Source: Ferroplasma acidiphilum (GTDB lineage Archaea > Thermoplasmatota > Thermoplasmata > Thermoplasmatales > Thermoplasmataceae). From it: a DNA stretch of 64,000 nt. A model generated the notes under the pieces. It searched no databases. It had not been told where the DNA came from and saw only the letters and a list, made by a program, of their open reading frames with translations. Position 1 is the stretch's first letter. Each line of letters begins with the position of its first letter. The stretch is from assembly GCF_002078355.1 (NCBI RefSeq), contig NZ_CP015363.1, forward strand, positions 682,001-746,000, given 5' to 3'. The translations under genes and the position numbers were made by a program. Shown here in pieces: positions 7,708 through 16,746 of the stretch.

Positions 7708-8661
7708 TTAAAGCTTATATATGTCCAGTACCGCTTTCAAATCCCGCAGTGCTAATTCTGGAGGGAAAGGAACCTCAGTATTATTTTTGACACTATCCGC
7801 AAATTCCATTATTTCAGCGGTATATACATCATACTTTTTCACATTTGCATTCTCGCCATTGACTATCAGGTCGCCATACACAGTCCTTACAGGTGTTCCA
7901 ACTTCCCAGGAAGTTCTGGATTTAACATCCTCATATATGGAACCTTTTTCGCCTATTATCTCAAATGCTGGCAATTCAGGCGGGTTTCTGTATGACCATG
8001 AATAGAAAAATAATCCGTAGGTGCCATTTTCAAATTTGAATAAGGCAGCGGTGTTGTCTTCACCATTAAGAATAGACCCTCCGTGGATGCTTTTTCCATG
8101 AATGCTTTCATAGTTCCCTCCAAAATTCAATAATGTATCTAGAAAATGGATTCCCCCATCTATAAGGGCACCTCCACCCATTTGATCCTTATCGGTTCTC
8201 CAGCCTCCATGTTCAAAAAATCTCTGGTCACGAACTATTATGGTGTTTATCCTTCCTATCCTATTTTCTCTTATAAATTTAACAGCCGCCCTTACCGATG
8301 GGTCGAAGAAATACTGGTCTGTAACCATAAATTTTACCCCGTAATCCTTTGACGCCCGTATCATGGCCTCACCGTCATCCAGTGTAGTGGCAATAGGTTT
8401 CTCTACAAGGACATTGCTGCCAGCTTCCATGGCCTTTATAGCCATTTCCTTATGGAGATAATGGGGTACCACCAGGTCAACTATTTCAAAGCGGTCTTTT
8501 ATTGCATCTTCGAAGCTGCTGTAAACATTCTCTATTTTGAATTTTTCCACGGTTTTTTCTATAACTTCTGGTTTTCTTTCTACTATGCTTATTTCCATGC
8601 CCTTTATTCCGGAAAGATGTTTTTGACCGAAATTGTTGGCCCCAACAACAAGTATTTTCAT
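7708..8661 (-). CDS. Gfo/Idh/MocA-family NAD(P)-dependent oxidoreductase
   Basis: The family oxidises or reduces sugar and polyol hydroxyls. The 317-residue protein opens with MKILVVGANNFGQKHL, a Rossmann fold with the G-x-x-x-x-G spacing GANNFG. It continues with the family hallmark EKP (VLVEKPIATTLDDGE, about residues 90-104). The catalytic-domain histidine motif GGGALIDGGIHFLDTLL provides the D-x-x-x-H pair. The substrate is unknown. The gene lies alone between an IS copy and the surface-protein gene, convergent with the IS. Its start at 8661 is preceded on the reverse strand by an A/T-rich promoter-like run (about 8670-8690). Confidence 0.87.
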   Translation of the reverse strand: MKILVVGANNFGQKHLSGIKGMEISIVERKPEVIEKTVEKFKIENVYSSFEDAIKDRFEIVDLVVPHYLHKEMAIKAMEAGSNVLVEKPIATTLDDGEAMIRASKDYGVKFMVTDQYFFDPSVRAAVKFIRENRIGRINTIIVRDQRFFEHGGWRTDKDQMGGGALIDGGIHFLDTLLNFGGNYESIHGKSIHGGSILNGEDNTAALFKFENGTYGLFFYSWSYRNPPELPAFEIIGEKGSIYEDVKSRTSWEVGTPVRTVYGDLIVNGENANVKKYDVYTAEIMEFADSVKNNTEVPFPPELALRDLKAVLDIYKL

Positions 8662-8728
8662 AATATCATAATATTAATATATTTAATTATTTTTGCATTT
8701 ACCGGAAAATCAGGTAATACAGATAAAA

Positions 8729-11020
8729 TTACTTAAATCCATTATTATTTTCTGAATTTCTATTCCCGTGAACCGGCTCCCTGGTCGATTTTATAAATGA
8801 TTTATCTGCAAAAATAAATTTATGGTTATCCATATCCCTTTCTATCGATATTTTACCGGATATATTAAGTGCCTTTATTCTGGACCTGATCAATTTCCCG
8901 CTAATTCTCTTCCTGCGACCTGATTTCAGTATTTTTTTCAGTGTAGAACCGTTTAATTCTATTATCAGCTCATCAACGTTTTTATTATTGAAATAAAGAG
9001 TTTCGAACAGAAATATGGCGAGTATGGCAAAAACACCTGTAAACCCGGCGTAATATGGCAGGTTTCCAGTATAATAAACAATCCTCGAATCTGTATATGT
9101 TTTCCCGCCATCAGTTATTTTTACAGATATTTTATCAATTCCTGTGCTCAATTTTGTTGTAAGGCTTTTTCCTGTATTAGAGTATTTACCATTTACATAC
9201 CACGCAATGGTTGCATTGGCTATTAGGTTTCCATTAATTTTAACATAGAATTTGCCATTGTCATTTATTATTCTTACGTTATTTATTGCAGTAACAGTAT
9301 TATTCGATATGTATTTGCTATCGTTATACTGAAAAACATAGCTACTATTATATGTATACCCTGCAATGTTCGCCGCCATAAAATCTATGGTGTAATACCC
9401 GCTGTGAATGCCTGTAAATGTAAGGTTTAGGGTGCTGTTATTGGTATTGTATGTTTTGTTTAATGCTACAGCTACGATATGGTATGGTAAACCTGAGTTT
9501 ATATCCAGAGTTAATATTGTGCTGTTGAATTCCACTTTTTCATTAACAGACCTGATAGTAATCTTATACGGCGATGCTATTGTGAAATTGCTATAGAGTT
9601 CTATGTTCTGTCCATTCGCGGCTATAATTGTCCCATTTGATGAAGACATGGTATCCGGAGCATTAACTCCAAGTGCCTCCACACTACCCTGGCTGCTTTG
9701 TACAATATTGCCATTATCAATGCCTATATTATTTGCAATATATGAAAAATGATAGTATAAATAACCATTTATAGACCTTGATAAGTTGCCCCTCTCAAAG
9801 TATGATGAAATCCCATTGTTGATATAGAAATATTTAATGTTATAATGTCCCGTTATTCCCTGCTCACCGGTGTTTAAAATCTGGCCATCTACAGTAACGG
9901 TATAGCTCTCAATGCCGGTTTTATTCTTGGCTATAATGTTAATGGCCCTGGAAACATTAACTTTCAGGATGGAAACATTGGCAATATTGATCTTATCCCC
10001 ATTTGCAAAGGTCATATCCCCGTTCAGATTATAAAATACATAGTTTCCATTGAAAAATAGTAGATGTGTCATATTATAGTTTCTATAAGTATAGTTTTCC
10101 ACACTCAGATCAGTTTTATTAATTGTGTATATACTGGTAAATGAATTGTTCCACGTATAATAGATATAATGGCTCCCGGATTGGATAGATGATATATTTT
10201 CAGTCTGGAAATTGTGTATCTCCCCAAGAGTTGAGTAATTATTTGTATAATAATTATAACGTTCAATTACGCCCTTATAGTGAATATAAATTATGGAATT
10301 TAAGCTGGAATCTAAAAAGGCAGTCTGATTCTTTTTAATAGGTGCAGGGTTTAAGATGAAAGATTTTTTATATGTTAATTTATGTGTGTTCTGGCTACCT
10401 GGAAGTAGAAGGCCAGTATAATGCTTAACCGATAATTTTCCTATAGTTTGATTTGAGAATTGTCCACCAAACATGAATGATATATTGCCAGGATTATAGG
10501 AATTTTTAAGGGCAATAACGTGGGGGATTGCCGGTTCTTTTCCTTCCCAGATAAGGGCATGGTTTTGTATATCGTTGTTCATTATTATATGGACACTATA
10601 CATTATATTCTCCCCGGACAGATTTAATATCCCATTATAATCCTGTGAACCGGAAACAGTTGTAATTGTATCCTTTCTCCCATACGAAATGCTAAAAAGT
10701 GTTTTGTTCTCCTGTTTTAAAATAATATAATTTTCCGTACCACCATTGTTATCCGGGTTTATCCCGCCGGTTACGTTAAATGTATATTCAGTGCTATTAC
10801 ACGCGCTTTCGTTTTCAATATAGTAAGAAGGGGTAGAACTTGAAGTAACAATATTTACACCGCCGTTGGAGACATTGCTGACCTGTGTAGTAGTTTTATC
10901 TCCAGAAATATATGTGGGTGATATAGCATTATTAAATCCATCAGATGCATGAACCGGAAACACGGTTACAAATATCAATATAAATATAACAACCATCACA
11001 TGAAATGGCTTTAATCTCAT
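8729..11020 (-). CDS. Large secreted, membrane-anchored surface glycoprotein (predicted)
   Basis: The 763-residue protein has an N-terminal signal peptide (hydrophobic core VMVVIFILIFVTVFPV, then VHASDG as a likely cleavage area). About 600 residues outside are rich in Asn, Ser, Thr, Tyr and Gly, and one membrane helix follows near residues 655-678 (AGFTGVFAILAIFLFETLYF). A basic cytosolic tail of about 85 residues ends the protein. I count about 30 N-x-S/T sequons in the outer part, pointing to heavy N-glycosylation. Short repeats suggest beta-rich modules, and the part before the helix (ATIAWYVNGKYSNTGKSL) looks Ig/PKD-like. No enzyme motif is visible. A cell-surface or sensory role is inferred only. 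Confidence 0.75.
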   Translation of the reverse strand: MRLKPFHVMVVIFILIFVTVFPVHASDGFNNAISPTYISGDKTTTQVSNVSNGGVNIVTSSSTPSYYIENESACNSTEYTFNVTGGINPDNNGGTENYIILKQENKTLFSISYGRKDTITTVSGSQDYNGILNLSGENIMYSVHIIMNNDIQNHALIWEGKEPAIPHVIALKNSYNPGNISFMFGGQFSNQTIGKLSVKHYTGLLLPGSQNTHKLTYKKSFILNPAPIKKNQTAFLDSSLNSIIYIHYKGVIERYNYYTNNYSTLGEIHNFQTENISSIQSGSHYIYYTWNNSFTSIYTINKTDLSVENYTYRNYNMTHLLFFNGNYVFYNLNGDMTFANGDKINIANVSILKVNVSRAINIIAKNKTGIESYTVTVDGQILNTGEQGITGHYNIKYFYINNGISSYFERGNLSRSINGYLYYHFSYIANNIGIDNGNIVQSSQGSVEALGVNAPDTMSSSNGTIIAANGQNIELYSNFTIASPYKITIRSVNEKVEFNSTILTLDINSGLPYHIVAVALNKTYNTNNSTLNLTFTGIHSGYYTIDFMAANIAGYTYNSSYVFQYNDSKYISNNTVTAINNVRIINDNGKFYVKINGNLIANATIAWYVNGKYSNTGKSLTTKLSTGIDKISVKITDGGKTYTDSRIVYYTGNLPYYAGFTGVFAILAIFLFETLYFNNKNVDELIIELNGSTLKKILKSGRRKRISGKLIRSRIKALNISGKISIERDMDNHKFIFADKSFIKSTREPVHGNRNSENNNGFK

Positions 11021-11166
11021 TCCTGGTAATTAAAATAAAATATAAAAAGTTCTTTTCCGTCATTAATTTTCTATAATAATGTATGAACTTATAATAGAAA
11101 TGGGAAAACAATTAATTAGGAAATTGCCTTTAATGTCCTATGTCAAAAATTGCAAATATCTATGAA

Positions 11167-11172
11167 GGAGGT
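11167..11172 (+). promoter_or_regulatory. Strong Shine-Dalgarno site
   Basis: GGAGGT at 11167-11172 lies 8 bases before ATG 11181, an almost perfect match to the archaeal 16S rRNA tail. It fixes the start of the metallo-beta-lactamase gene and stands out because most first genes here look leaderless. Confidence 0.75.
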
Positions 11173-11180
11173 AATTTTCC

Positions 11181-11939
11181 ATGGAGATAAAATTTCTCGG
11201 AAACTGGTCTTCCCATATTCAGGCAGGGAAAAGAAATGTTTCCATGATAATTGATGGCCACATTCTTCTGGACTGTGGTCCGCATACAATAGAATCTATG
11301 CTTGAAAGTGGGATCGACCCGGTACAGGTGGATAAAATACTGATTAGCCACATGCATCTTGACCATTATGGTGGACTTGCTGAAATACTCTGGTATAGGG
11401 CAGCCAGAGAAGCAAAAGATGAAGTAATAATCCTTGGCCCGAAGGGAATAATGAAAAATACTGAACAGCTCTTGAAGATATATAACACTCCTGACCATTA
11501 TATGTTTAGCATGAAATCTAATTATGTTGAAATAAACAACAATGGAGAGATATATGAAGTTAAAACAAAGTTTACGGATAAGGTTAAAAATGATTATATT
11601 GAAGCATTTGTAGGGAATCACAGCATTCCTGACAATATGTACAGGCTGGAATATCATGGTAATACTATAGCTTATACAGGGGATACCGCTTATAATGATA
11701 ATATCGCACAGGTAGGGGAAAAGGCGGACATATTTTTACATGAGATGACGTTTACAGATCAGGACGCTGAAATAGCTAAACTATCCAAACACTCAACATA
11801 TTCATCTGTATTGAGAGGTTTCAGCGAGAGCCATGCAAAGAAATTGGTGCCGGTACATCTTACAGATAAAACGGTTTCAACTTTAAAAGCGAAGTCCAGG
11901 GAAAATATTATCCTGCCATTTACTGATATAAATTTGTGA
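11181..11939 (+). CDS. Metallo-beta-lactamase-fold hydrolase (RNase Z/YycJ-like)
   Basis: The 252-residue protein is a zinc hydrolase of the MBL fold. Metal ligands are seen in HMHLDH (H57, H59, D61, H62), followed by a His in VGNHSIP, an Asp in YTGDTAYND and a final His in VPVHLTD. The layout resembles RNase Z-like and phosphodiesterase-like members, but there is no exosite arm to prove tRNA processing. The start is set by the GGAGGT eight bases upstream. It diverges from the surface-protein gene. The substrate is unknown. Confidence 0.87.
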   Translation: MEIKFLGNWSSHIQAGKRNVSMIIDGHILLDCGPHTIESMLESGIDPVQVDKILISHMHLDHYGGLAEILWYRAAREAKDEVIILGPKGIMKNTEQLLKIYNTPDHYMFSMKSNYVEINNNGEIYEVKTKFTDKVKNDYIEAFVGNHSIPDNMYRLEYHGNTIAYTGDTAYNDNIAQVGEKADIFLHEMTFTDQDAEIAKLSKHSTYSSVLRGFSESHAKKLVPVHLTDKTVSTLKAKSRENIILPFTDINL

Positions 11940-11964
11940 GTGCCATATGCAAACTAAAAAATGA

Positions 11965-12012
11965 ATTACGATCCCTTAGGAGAAAGCCAGCGTTTAGCTC
12001 CAGGATGAACGC
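11965..12012 (+). other. Possible relic of an IS200/IS605-type right end
   Basis: The stretch around AGAAAGCCAGCGTTTAGC and TCCAGGATGAACGCG resembles the hairpin right ends of IS200/IS605 elements, a short G/C stem around TTTA followed by GGATGA-like bases. The stem is degenerate, with a bulge. It is directly followed by the MFS C-terminal relic at 12022. The call rests on resemblance only. Confidence 0.25.
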
Positions 12013-12021
12013 GTAAATGTA

Positions 12022-12114
12022 ATGATAGTATTAATTATAGGTGGGCTTGCTGAAGTGGTGCTGGGGCCGGAATTAAGAAGGGAGAGCCTGGAAAAAGCAT
12101 CAATGGATAATTAA
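12022..12114 (+). pseudogene. Relic of the C-terminus of an MFS sugar porter
   Basis: An in-frame stretch of 30 codons from ATG 12022 ends in VVLGPELRRESLEKAS. This resembles the P-E-T-K-G-x-S-L-E-E tail that closes sugar-porter-family MFS transporters, preceded by a piece of the last membrane helix (IVLIIGGLAEVVLG). No promoter or further MFS sequence precedes it. The stretch before it looks like an IS200/IS605 end, so this may be what is left of a disrupted and deleted transporter. It overlaps the stop of the convergent HAD gene. Confidence 0.35.
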
Positions 12115-12776
12115 TTTTTAAGGAAATCAATTAATTTATTTATATCTTTAAAATTTTTCAGGGTCAGATCAGCTCCATTCAAATCGGTGATAGGATATAC
12201 ACCAGTAGCAATGCCTACAGCCCTGGTTGAAGCCTCCCTTGCAGCCTTTATATCCAGCGGAGTATCCCCTATAAGATAAATTTCAGATCTGTTAATATTC
12301 TTTCCATATCTCTGTATTGCATAGTCAACAAGTTTCGACCTTATTATACTATCACTTCCATACCCACCGGTAAGAAAATACTCTTCTATACCAGCATGCT
12401 GGAGCCGTATTTCAGCAATAGGCTGTAGATTCCCTGTAAGGATACCAGAGATATACCCATTAACCTTTACCGCATCAAGCATATTTTTAACATTGTCAAG
12501 CAATTTATAGTCTGCAGGTTGAAGGTTAGTTGATACATAGCCTATCAAAGCCTGAAATGCAATATCCAGTTTAGCTTTAATTTCTACTTCTTGAATTCCC
12601 TGTTTTTTCAATAATCCATACATAATGCCAGTATCGGTCATCCCATGCCTCGGGAATGATTCTATATCTGTATCCACGCCGTAAATTTCTTTGCATACGT
12701 AATCAAAAGCTGCAGTATGGGTGGGAGATTCTTCCATTAATGTACCGTCTATATCAAATAAAATCAATTTAACCAT
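12111..12776 (-). CDS. HAD-superfamily hydrolase, phosphoglycolate phosphatase-like
   Basis: The 221-residue protein is a class I HAD phosphatase. The nucleophile and acid are D8 and D10 in FDIDGT. Motif II is ILTGN, and motif IV is LIGDTPLDIKAAREA with the magnesium-binding Asp pair. The helical cap between residues 15 and 85 is of the C1 type found in phosphoglycolate phosphatase and beta-phosphoglucomutase. The substrate is a small phosphorylated metabolite that cannot be named from sequence. Spacing on both sides indicates an independent gene. Confidence 0.85.
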   Translation of the reverse strand: MVKLILFDIDGTLMEESPTHTAAFDYVCKEIYGVDTDIESFPRHGMTDTGIMYGLLKKQGIQEVEIKAKLDIAFQALIGYVSTNLQPADYKLLDNVKNMLDAVKVNGYISGILTGNLQPIAEIRLQHAGIEEYFLTGGYGSDSIIRSKLVDYAIQRYGKNINRSEIYLIGDTPLDIKAAREASTRAVGIATGVYPITDLNGADLTLKNFKDINKLIDFLKN

Positions 12777-13089
12777 ACAGCTAAATACAAATTTAATTTA
12801 TAGTTTTTCTTTCATTATTTTAATGTACTTTACCATCTCTTAGCTGAAAGTCCACACACTTTAGGGAGTATGTCAGATATCAGCTATATACAGTTTCAGC
12901 TTATCATATCTGGCCGATAAAATATATGTGAATGTTAAATGGAGAATAGTTTAAGTCTGTGGTATTTAGCTTCTTAACATAGCTATCTATTTTCTGTTAT
13001 GACAAGTGCTATACAGTATTTCTTAGCATTCCCTATTGTCATTCTGCAAAATTTTATATATCCAGTGAAAATGAAATGGCGGTGTTAAA
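12777..13089. other. Intergenic stretch, no gene seen
   Basis: This 313-bp A/T-rich gap separates two divergent genes. The only structure noted is an imperfect inverted repeat, CAGATATCAGCT near 12872 against AGCTTATCATATCTG near 12898. A TATA-like TTTTATATA lies at about 13051, in range of the TTG start at 13090. No coding sequence or RNA gene is recognised. Confidence 0.5.
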
Positions 13090-14040
13090 TTGATAGAAAA
13101 AATAGGAATAATAGGTGCAGGAGCAATGGGTTCTTCTATTGCCGAGGTATTTGCTTTTAATGGTTACAGTGTATATTTAAAAGACCAGAATATGGAATAT
13201 GTCAACAGGGGTATTTCCCATGTGAGAAAGGTGCTGGAAGATTATCAATCATATATGGATTCCATGCCCGACAAGGAAATAAAGAGAATAGAAAGAAATG
13301 GGATAGAACTTACGGAAACCCAGAAAAATAGTATTAAAAAGAATCTTGGCAAGCAGCTCGATATAGATGGAATTATTTCCAATATACATCCGGTTGAATC
13401 ATACAAAGAACTGTCACAGTGTGGGCTTGTAATAGAGGCTGTTTTCGAAAAACAGGAAATCAAGAACGATCTGTTCAGGGAACTATCCGGTTATTTTGGT
13501 GAAAATACGATTCTTGCTTCCAATACCTCATCCCTGAGTATAACAGAGATGGCAGCCAATTATAAATATCCGGAGAATAATATCATTATCCACTTCTTCA
13601 ATCCTCCATACACAATGCCACTGGTTGAGATTGTACCGGCTCTCCAGACTGGGAGTAAAACTGTTGAAACCGCATATTCACTTATTTCTGGATTGAGAAA
13701 CCACAGGGATACAATGGTTCCGGTAAAAGCGAAGGAAAGATCGGGATTCATCGTGAACAGGATATTAATACAACTTATAAATGAAGCAATAAAAATAGTT
13801 GAGGAAGGCATAGCAGATGAAAAATCGGTTGATATAGGAATGAAGAAAGGAGCAGGTTTTCCAATGGGCCCATTTGAACTTGGCGATTATGTCGGGCTGG
13901 ATATTGTCTATGACGTATTGAAGTCATTTAACAAAGCATATGGAGATGCATACATACCTCCGGAAAGGCTAAAAAATATGGTCATAGCAGGATATCTTGG
14001 AAGGAAAACTGGAAAAGGGTTCTATGAGTACACAAAATAA
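13090..14040 (+). CDS. 3-hydroxyacyl-CoA dehydrogenase
   Basis: The enzyme oxidises L-3-hydroxyacyl-CoA with NAD in fatty-acid oxidation or in butyryl/crotonyl-CoA interconversion. The 316-residue protein starts at TTG 13090. It has the NAD motif GIIGAGAMGSSIA, the ASNTSSLSIT segment, the catalytic His in IHFFNPPYTMPLVEIVP and the C-terminal substrate domain with PMGPFELGDYVGLD. It is longer than the usual 280-290, with extra sequence around residues 55-90 in the region after the first Rossmann strands. A second paralogue lies at 35466. No thiolase or acyl-CoA dehydrogenase is adjacent. Confidence 0.9.
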   Translation: MIEKIGIIGAGAMGSSIAEVFAFNGYSVYLKDQNMEYVNRGISHVRKVLEDYQSYMDSMPDKEIKRIERNGIELTETQKNSIKKNLGKQLDIDGIISNIHPVESYKELSQCGLVIEAVFEKQEIKNDLFRELSGYFGENTILASNTSSLSITEMAANYKYPENNIIIHFFNPPYTMPLVEIVPALQTGSKTVETAYSLISGLRNHRDTMVPVKAKERSGFIVNRILIQLINEAIKIVEEGIADEKSVDIGMKKGAGFPMGPFELGDYVGLDIVYDVLKSFNKAYGDAYIPPERLKNMVIAGYLGRKTGKGFYEYTK

Positions 14041-14077
14041 AAATTAATAACATTTATAGTATAAATATTTAATGCAT

Positions 14078-14269
14078 TTAGTTTTTCTTTTTCATTGAAA
14101 ATTTATTTATTCCTTCATATCCCTTATCTGTATAGAATACTCTTCCACAATTTGGGCATACGTAAGCTTCAAATTCACCAAGAGTAACATTATTCTGTTC
14201 GTAAGGTGCAGTTTTCAATTCCATATCCAGATTGCAGTGCGGACACACTGTTATATTATTTATAGACAT
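14078..14269 (-). CDS. Small zinc-ribbon protein
   Basis: With a start at ATG 14267-14269 the protein has 63 residues. This start lies about 25 bases from a TATA-like box (about 14285-14296) on the reverse strand; an upstream ATG at 14284 would add five residues. Two cysteine pairs, CPHC near the start and CPNC near residue 38, form a zinc ribbon, as in YgiT-type and transcription-factor-like proteins. The rest is charged and short. It converges with the dehydrogenase. The role is unknown; nucleic-acid or protein binding is plausible. Confidence 0.65.
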   Translation of the reverse strand: MSINNITVCPHCNLDMELKTAPYEQNNVTLGEFEAYVCPNCGRVFYTDKGYEGINKFSMKKKN

Positions 14270-14435
14270 AGTCAAAAGATGCATTTAATATATATAATAT
14301 ATTTGTGGCAACAGGATAGTAGGAAAGTATAATATGTGCAAATTTTTAGATATGAGAATATTAATGGTTTAAGTATTTTCAGAATATAATCACTGAATTA
14401 AATGGCTTTATATACAAACACTTACTTTTATTTTT

Positions 14436-15593
14436 GTGAATAACACTTCTAATGAAACTACAGACCCGGTTTTAAATGAATTGAACGGTAAAATTACCAC
14501 AAAATTTTACTGGGCAGTGACATTGCTGGCTACGATAGGTGGTTTCCTATTTGGATATGATACTTCCAACATAGGAACTGACCTAAGTTTTATACCCTTT
14601 GCGAAAAATCTTGCAGCAACAGACCCATTTGTATACGGCTATTTAATAGCAGGTGCCTCACTTGGTGCCGCAGTAGGTGCATTAATAGCCGCACTTCTTA
14701 CGGATAAATACGGAAGAAAATTCCTGCTAATAACAGATGCTGCTATATATACAATAGGGGCACTTTTATCTGCATTTTCCGTGGATCTTGTAATGCTTCT
14801 CTTATCAAGGACGCTTATAGGCCTCGCAGTTGGTGCTGATTCAGCCATTGCAACAGCATATATAGCAGAATATGCTCCGAAGAACCGCAGGGGTCACCTG
14901 TCCCTTATGCAGCAGTGGATGATAACATGGGGAATTCTGGGTGCATACTTTGTGGGCATGGGTGTATTTTTCATAGCTCCACAGCTGGCATATACGGTTG
15001 ACTGGAGAATTCTTCTGGGAGTGGCTGCAATACCATCTTTGATAGGGCTGGTGTTCCGTTTCTACATGCCAGAATCTCCAAGATGGCTGATACTGCATGA
15101 AAAATACGACAAGGCAATAGCAGCATTGAAACGTTTTAATGTTACGGCAAAGCTGTCTGAAATTAAAACTACACACGATTACCTTGTTGAAAAAGAAACA
15201 AAGATAAAGGCAACGCCGGGAATAAAAAGGGCTTTTGTTATAGTCGGGCTTTTTATGATGTTCCAGCAAATTACCGGTATAAACATTCCGTTCTATTATG
15301 GTCCAACTGTTATTGCGAAACTCCACATATTCGGTTCAACAGGCGGAACGGCTATATCAAGTGCAGTTTTTGGAATTGAAGCATCATCAATACTTGCTAT
15401 TATAAACGTACTTGCGACACTTATAGGTTTCCGGCTTATAGATTCATATGGCAGGAGGTCCCTGGCATTTCTAGGATACTCTGGCATGGCATTTTTTGAT
15501 GTGCTGGGTGCAGTACTGTACCTTTCACGATCCATTCGCAAGGAAGCCTATGACTTTAGTCACAGGAGGAATTGCGGCAATTTTATATATTGA
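14436..15593 (+). pseudogene. MFS sugar porter, 5' part of an interrupted gene
   Basis: This is the first three quarters of a sugar-porter-family MFS permease, from GTG 14436. Signatures are GGFLFGYDTSNIG in helix 1, the loop DKYGRK, PESPRWL after helix 6, QQITGINIPFYYG in helix 7 and DSYGRRSL between helices 8 and 9. One extra base near 15522-15528 shifts the frame, and reading one base later restores DPFARKPMTLVTGGIAA. The gene is then split by a TnpB element at about 15594 and resumes at 16747. It lies near glucose dehydrogenase and aldose epimerase, so a sugar, probably glucose, was the likely substrate. Confidence 0.88.
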
Positions 15594-15610
15594 ATTTATA
15601 TTTGAATATT

Positions 15611-16726
15611 GTGCTTAAAACCCTTCAAATTAAATTGCTTCCAGACGATAATCAGAAGGCTCTACTCCTTGGCACATTTAAAAAGTTCAATGAAGCATGT
15701 AATTTTGTATCCAGAATAGCATGGGATAATAAAATATATAATAAAATATCCCTCCAGAAATTGGTATATTATGATATCAGAAACAAATTCGGATTATCAG
15801 CACAGTTAACCATAAGAGTTATTGCAAAGGTTGTGGACACTTATTTAACTGATAGATCAGTATTCCATGAATTCCGGGAATACGGTTCAATAGTATATGA
15901 CCAGAGAATTATGAGTTTTAAAAGCATGTATGAAGTGAGCCTTAACACCATTAAGGGAAGAATAAGAATACCTATAACCATTGGAAAATATGGTGAAATA
16001 CCATTCAATAGAATGAGGGGCCAATGTGACCTTGTAAGGAAACATAAAATTTTCTATTTAATGGTAAGTGTTGATATAAAGGAACAACCAGTTATAGAAC
16101 CTAAGAATGTTATAGGGGTAGACATGGGTATAGTAAACATCTCCGTTGATTCCACCGGAAAATACTATTCCGGAGATAGAATCAGTGAAGTAAGGGAACA
16201 TAATTCAGACCTCCGTTCCAGATTGCAATCTGTTAATACTAAATCAGCAAAAAGGCATCTTAAAAAGCTTTCAGGAAAAGAGCATAGATTTGCCACCAAT
16301 ACAAACCATATAATATCTAAGGAAATAGTAAATAAAGCCAGAGGCACCTCTTCTGCAATTGCCATTGAAGATCTCAGTGGCATAAGAATGAGGGAAACTG
16401 TTAAAAAAGGAAATAAATACATCCATAATTCATGGGCTTTCTACCAGCTCAGGCTGTTTATTGAATACAAGGCAAGAGAAGCAGGCATTCCAATAATCGT
16501 TATAGACCCACATAACACAAGCAGGGAATGCCCCAACTGCCATACTATTTCTAAAAAGAACAGGCCTGAGAGATCTGCATTTAAATGCATTTCCTGTGGC
16601 TTAGAGGGAGAAGCAGATTATATTGCTTCATTAAATATCAGGAACAGGGCTGTTGCCAACCAGCCTATTGTAGCGGGTGATTTTTTTGTCCATTGTGACA
16701 CCCCAGTTGCAAGCTCACTGCTTTAG
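15611..16726 (+). CDS. tnpB: TnpB RNA-guided nuclease, IS200/IS605 type
   Basis: TnpB is the compact RuvC nuclease ancestral to Cas12, guided by an RNA read from the element's right end. I start it at GTG 15611 (371 residues), since an upstream ATG at 15572 lies in flanking transporter DNA. RuvC acids are D171 (IGVDMGIV), E253 (AIAIEDLSG) and D336 (EADYIASLN). A zinc ribbon lies between, with C307, C310, C326 and C329 (CPNC and CISC). All catalytic residues are present, so the nuclease is probably functional. Its stop lies in the right-end hairpin loop. Confidence 0.92.
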   Translation: MLKTLQIKLLPDDNQKALLLGTFKKFNEACNFVSRIAWDNKIYNKISLQKLVYYDIRNKFGLSAQLTIRVIAKVVDTYLTDRSVFHEFREYGSIVYDQRIMSFKSMYEVSLNTIKGRIRIPITIGKYGEIPFNRMRGQCDLVRKHKIFYLMVSVDIKEQPVIEPKNVIGVDMGIVNISVDSTGKYYSGDRISEVREHNSDLRSRLQSVNTKSAKRHLKKLSGKEHRFATNTNHIISKEIVNKARGTSSAIAIEDLSGIRMRETVKKGNKYIHNSWAFYQLRLFIEYKAREAGIPIIVIDPHNTSRECPNCHTISKKNRPERSAFKCISCGLEGEADYIASLNIRNRAVANQPIVAGDFFVHCDTPVASSLL

Positions 16727-16746
16727 CTGTGGGTAGTTGACATATA
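16640..16746 (+). ncRNA. Candidate omega-RNA scaffold / right end of TnpB element
   Basis: The right end folds as CTCACTGC (16714-16721), loop TTTA, GCTGTGGG (16726-16733): seven pairs with one U-U mismatch, over the tnpB stop. In this superfamily the guide RNA covers the 3' end of tnpB and the right end, and its guide is the flanking DNA. Here that would be transporter sequence from about 16747. The 5' limit given is arbitrary. Confidence 0.5.

Larger units (their letters stand above)
15594..16746 (+). mobile_element. TnpB-only IS200/IS605-type element (IS1341 type)
   Basis: An element of about 1.15 kb sits inside the sugar porter. It contains tnpB but no tnpA. The left flank ends in TTGA (15590-15593), like the transposon-adjacent motifs of this group. 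The right side ends with a hairpin (16714-16733) followed by TAGTTGACATA. Joining left and right flanks restores the transporter frame (ILYI then DIGLLIGF). No inverted repeats or target duplication are seen, as expected for this superfamily. The junctions are uncertain by several bases. Confidence 0.85.

Noticed and set aside
14841-15326. 161-codon reverse-strand ORF over the MFS gene
   Set aside because: Antisense to strongly conserved transporter sequence; Cys/Tyr/His-rich shadow translation.
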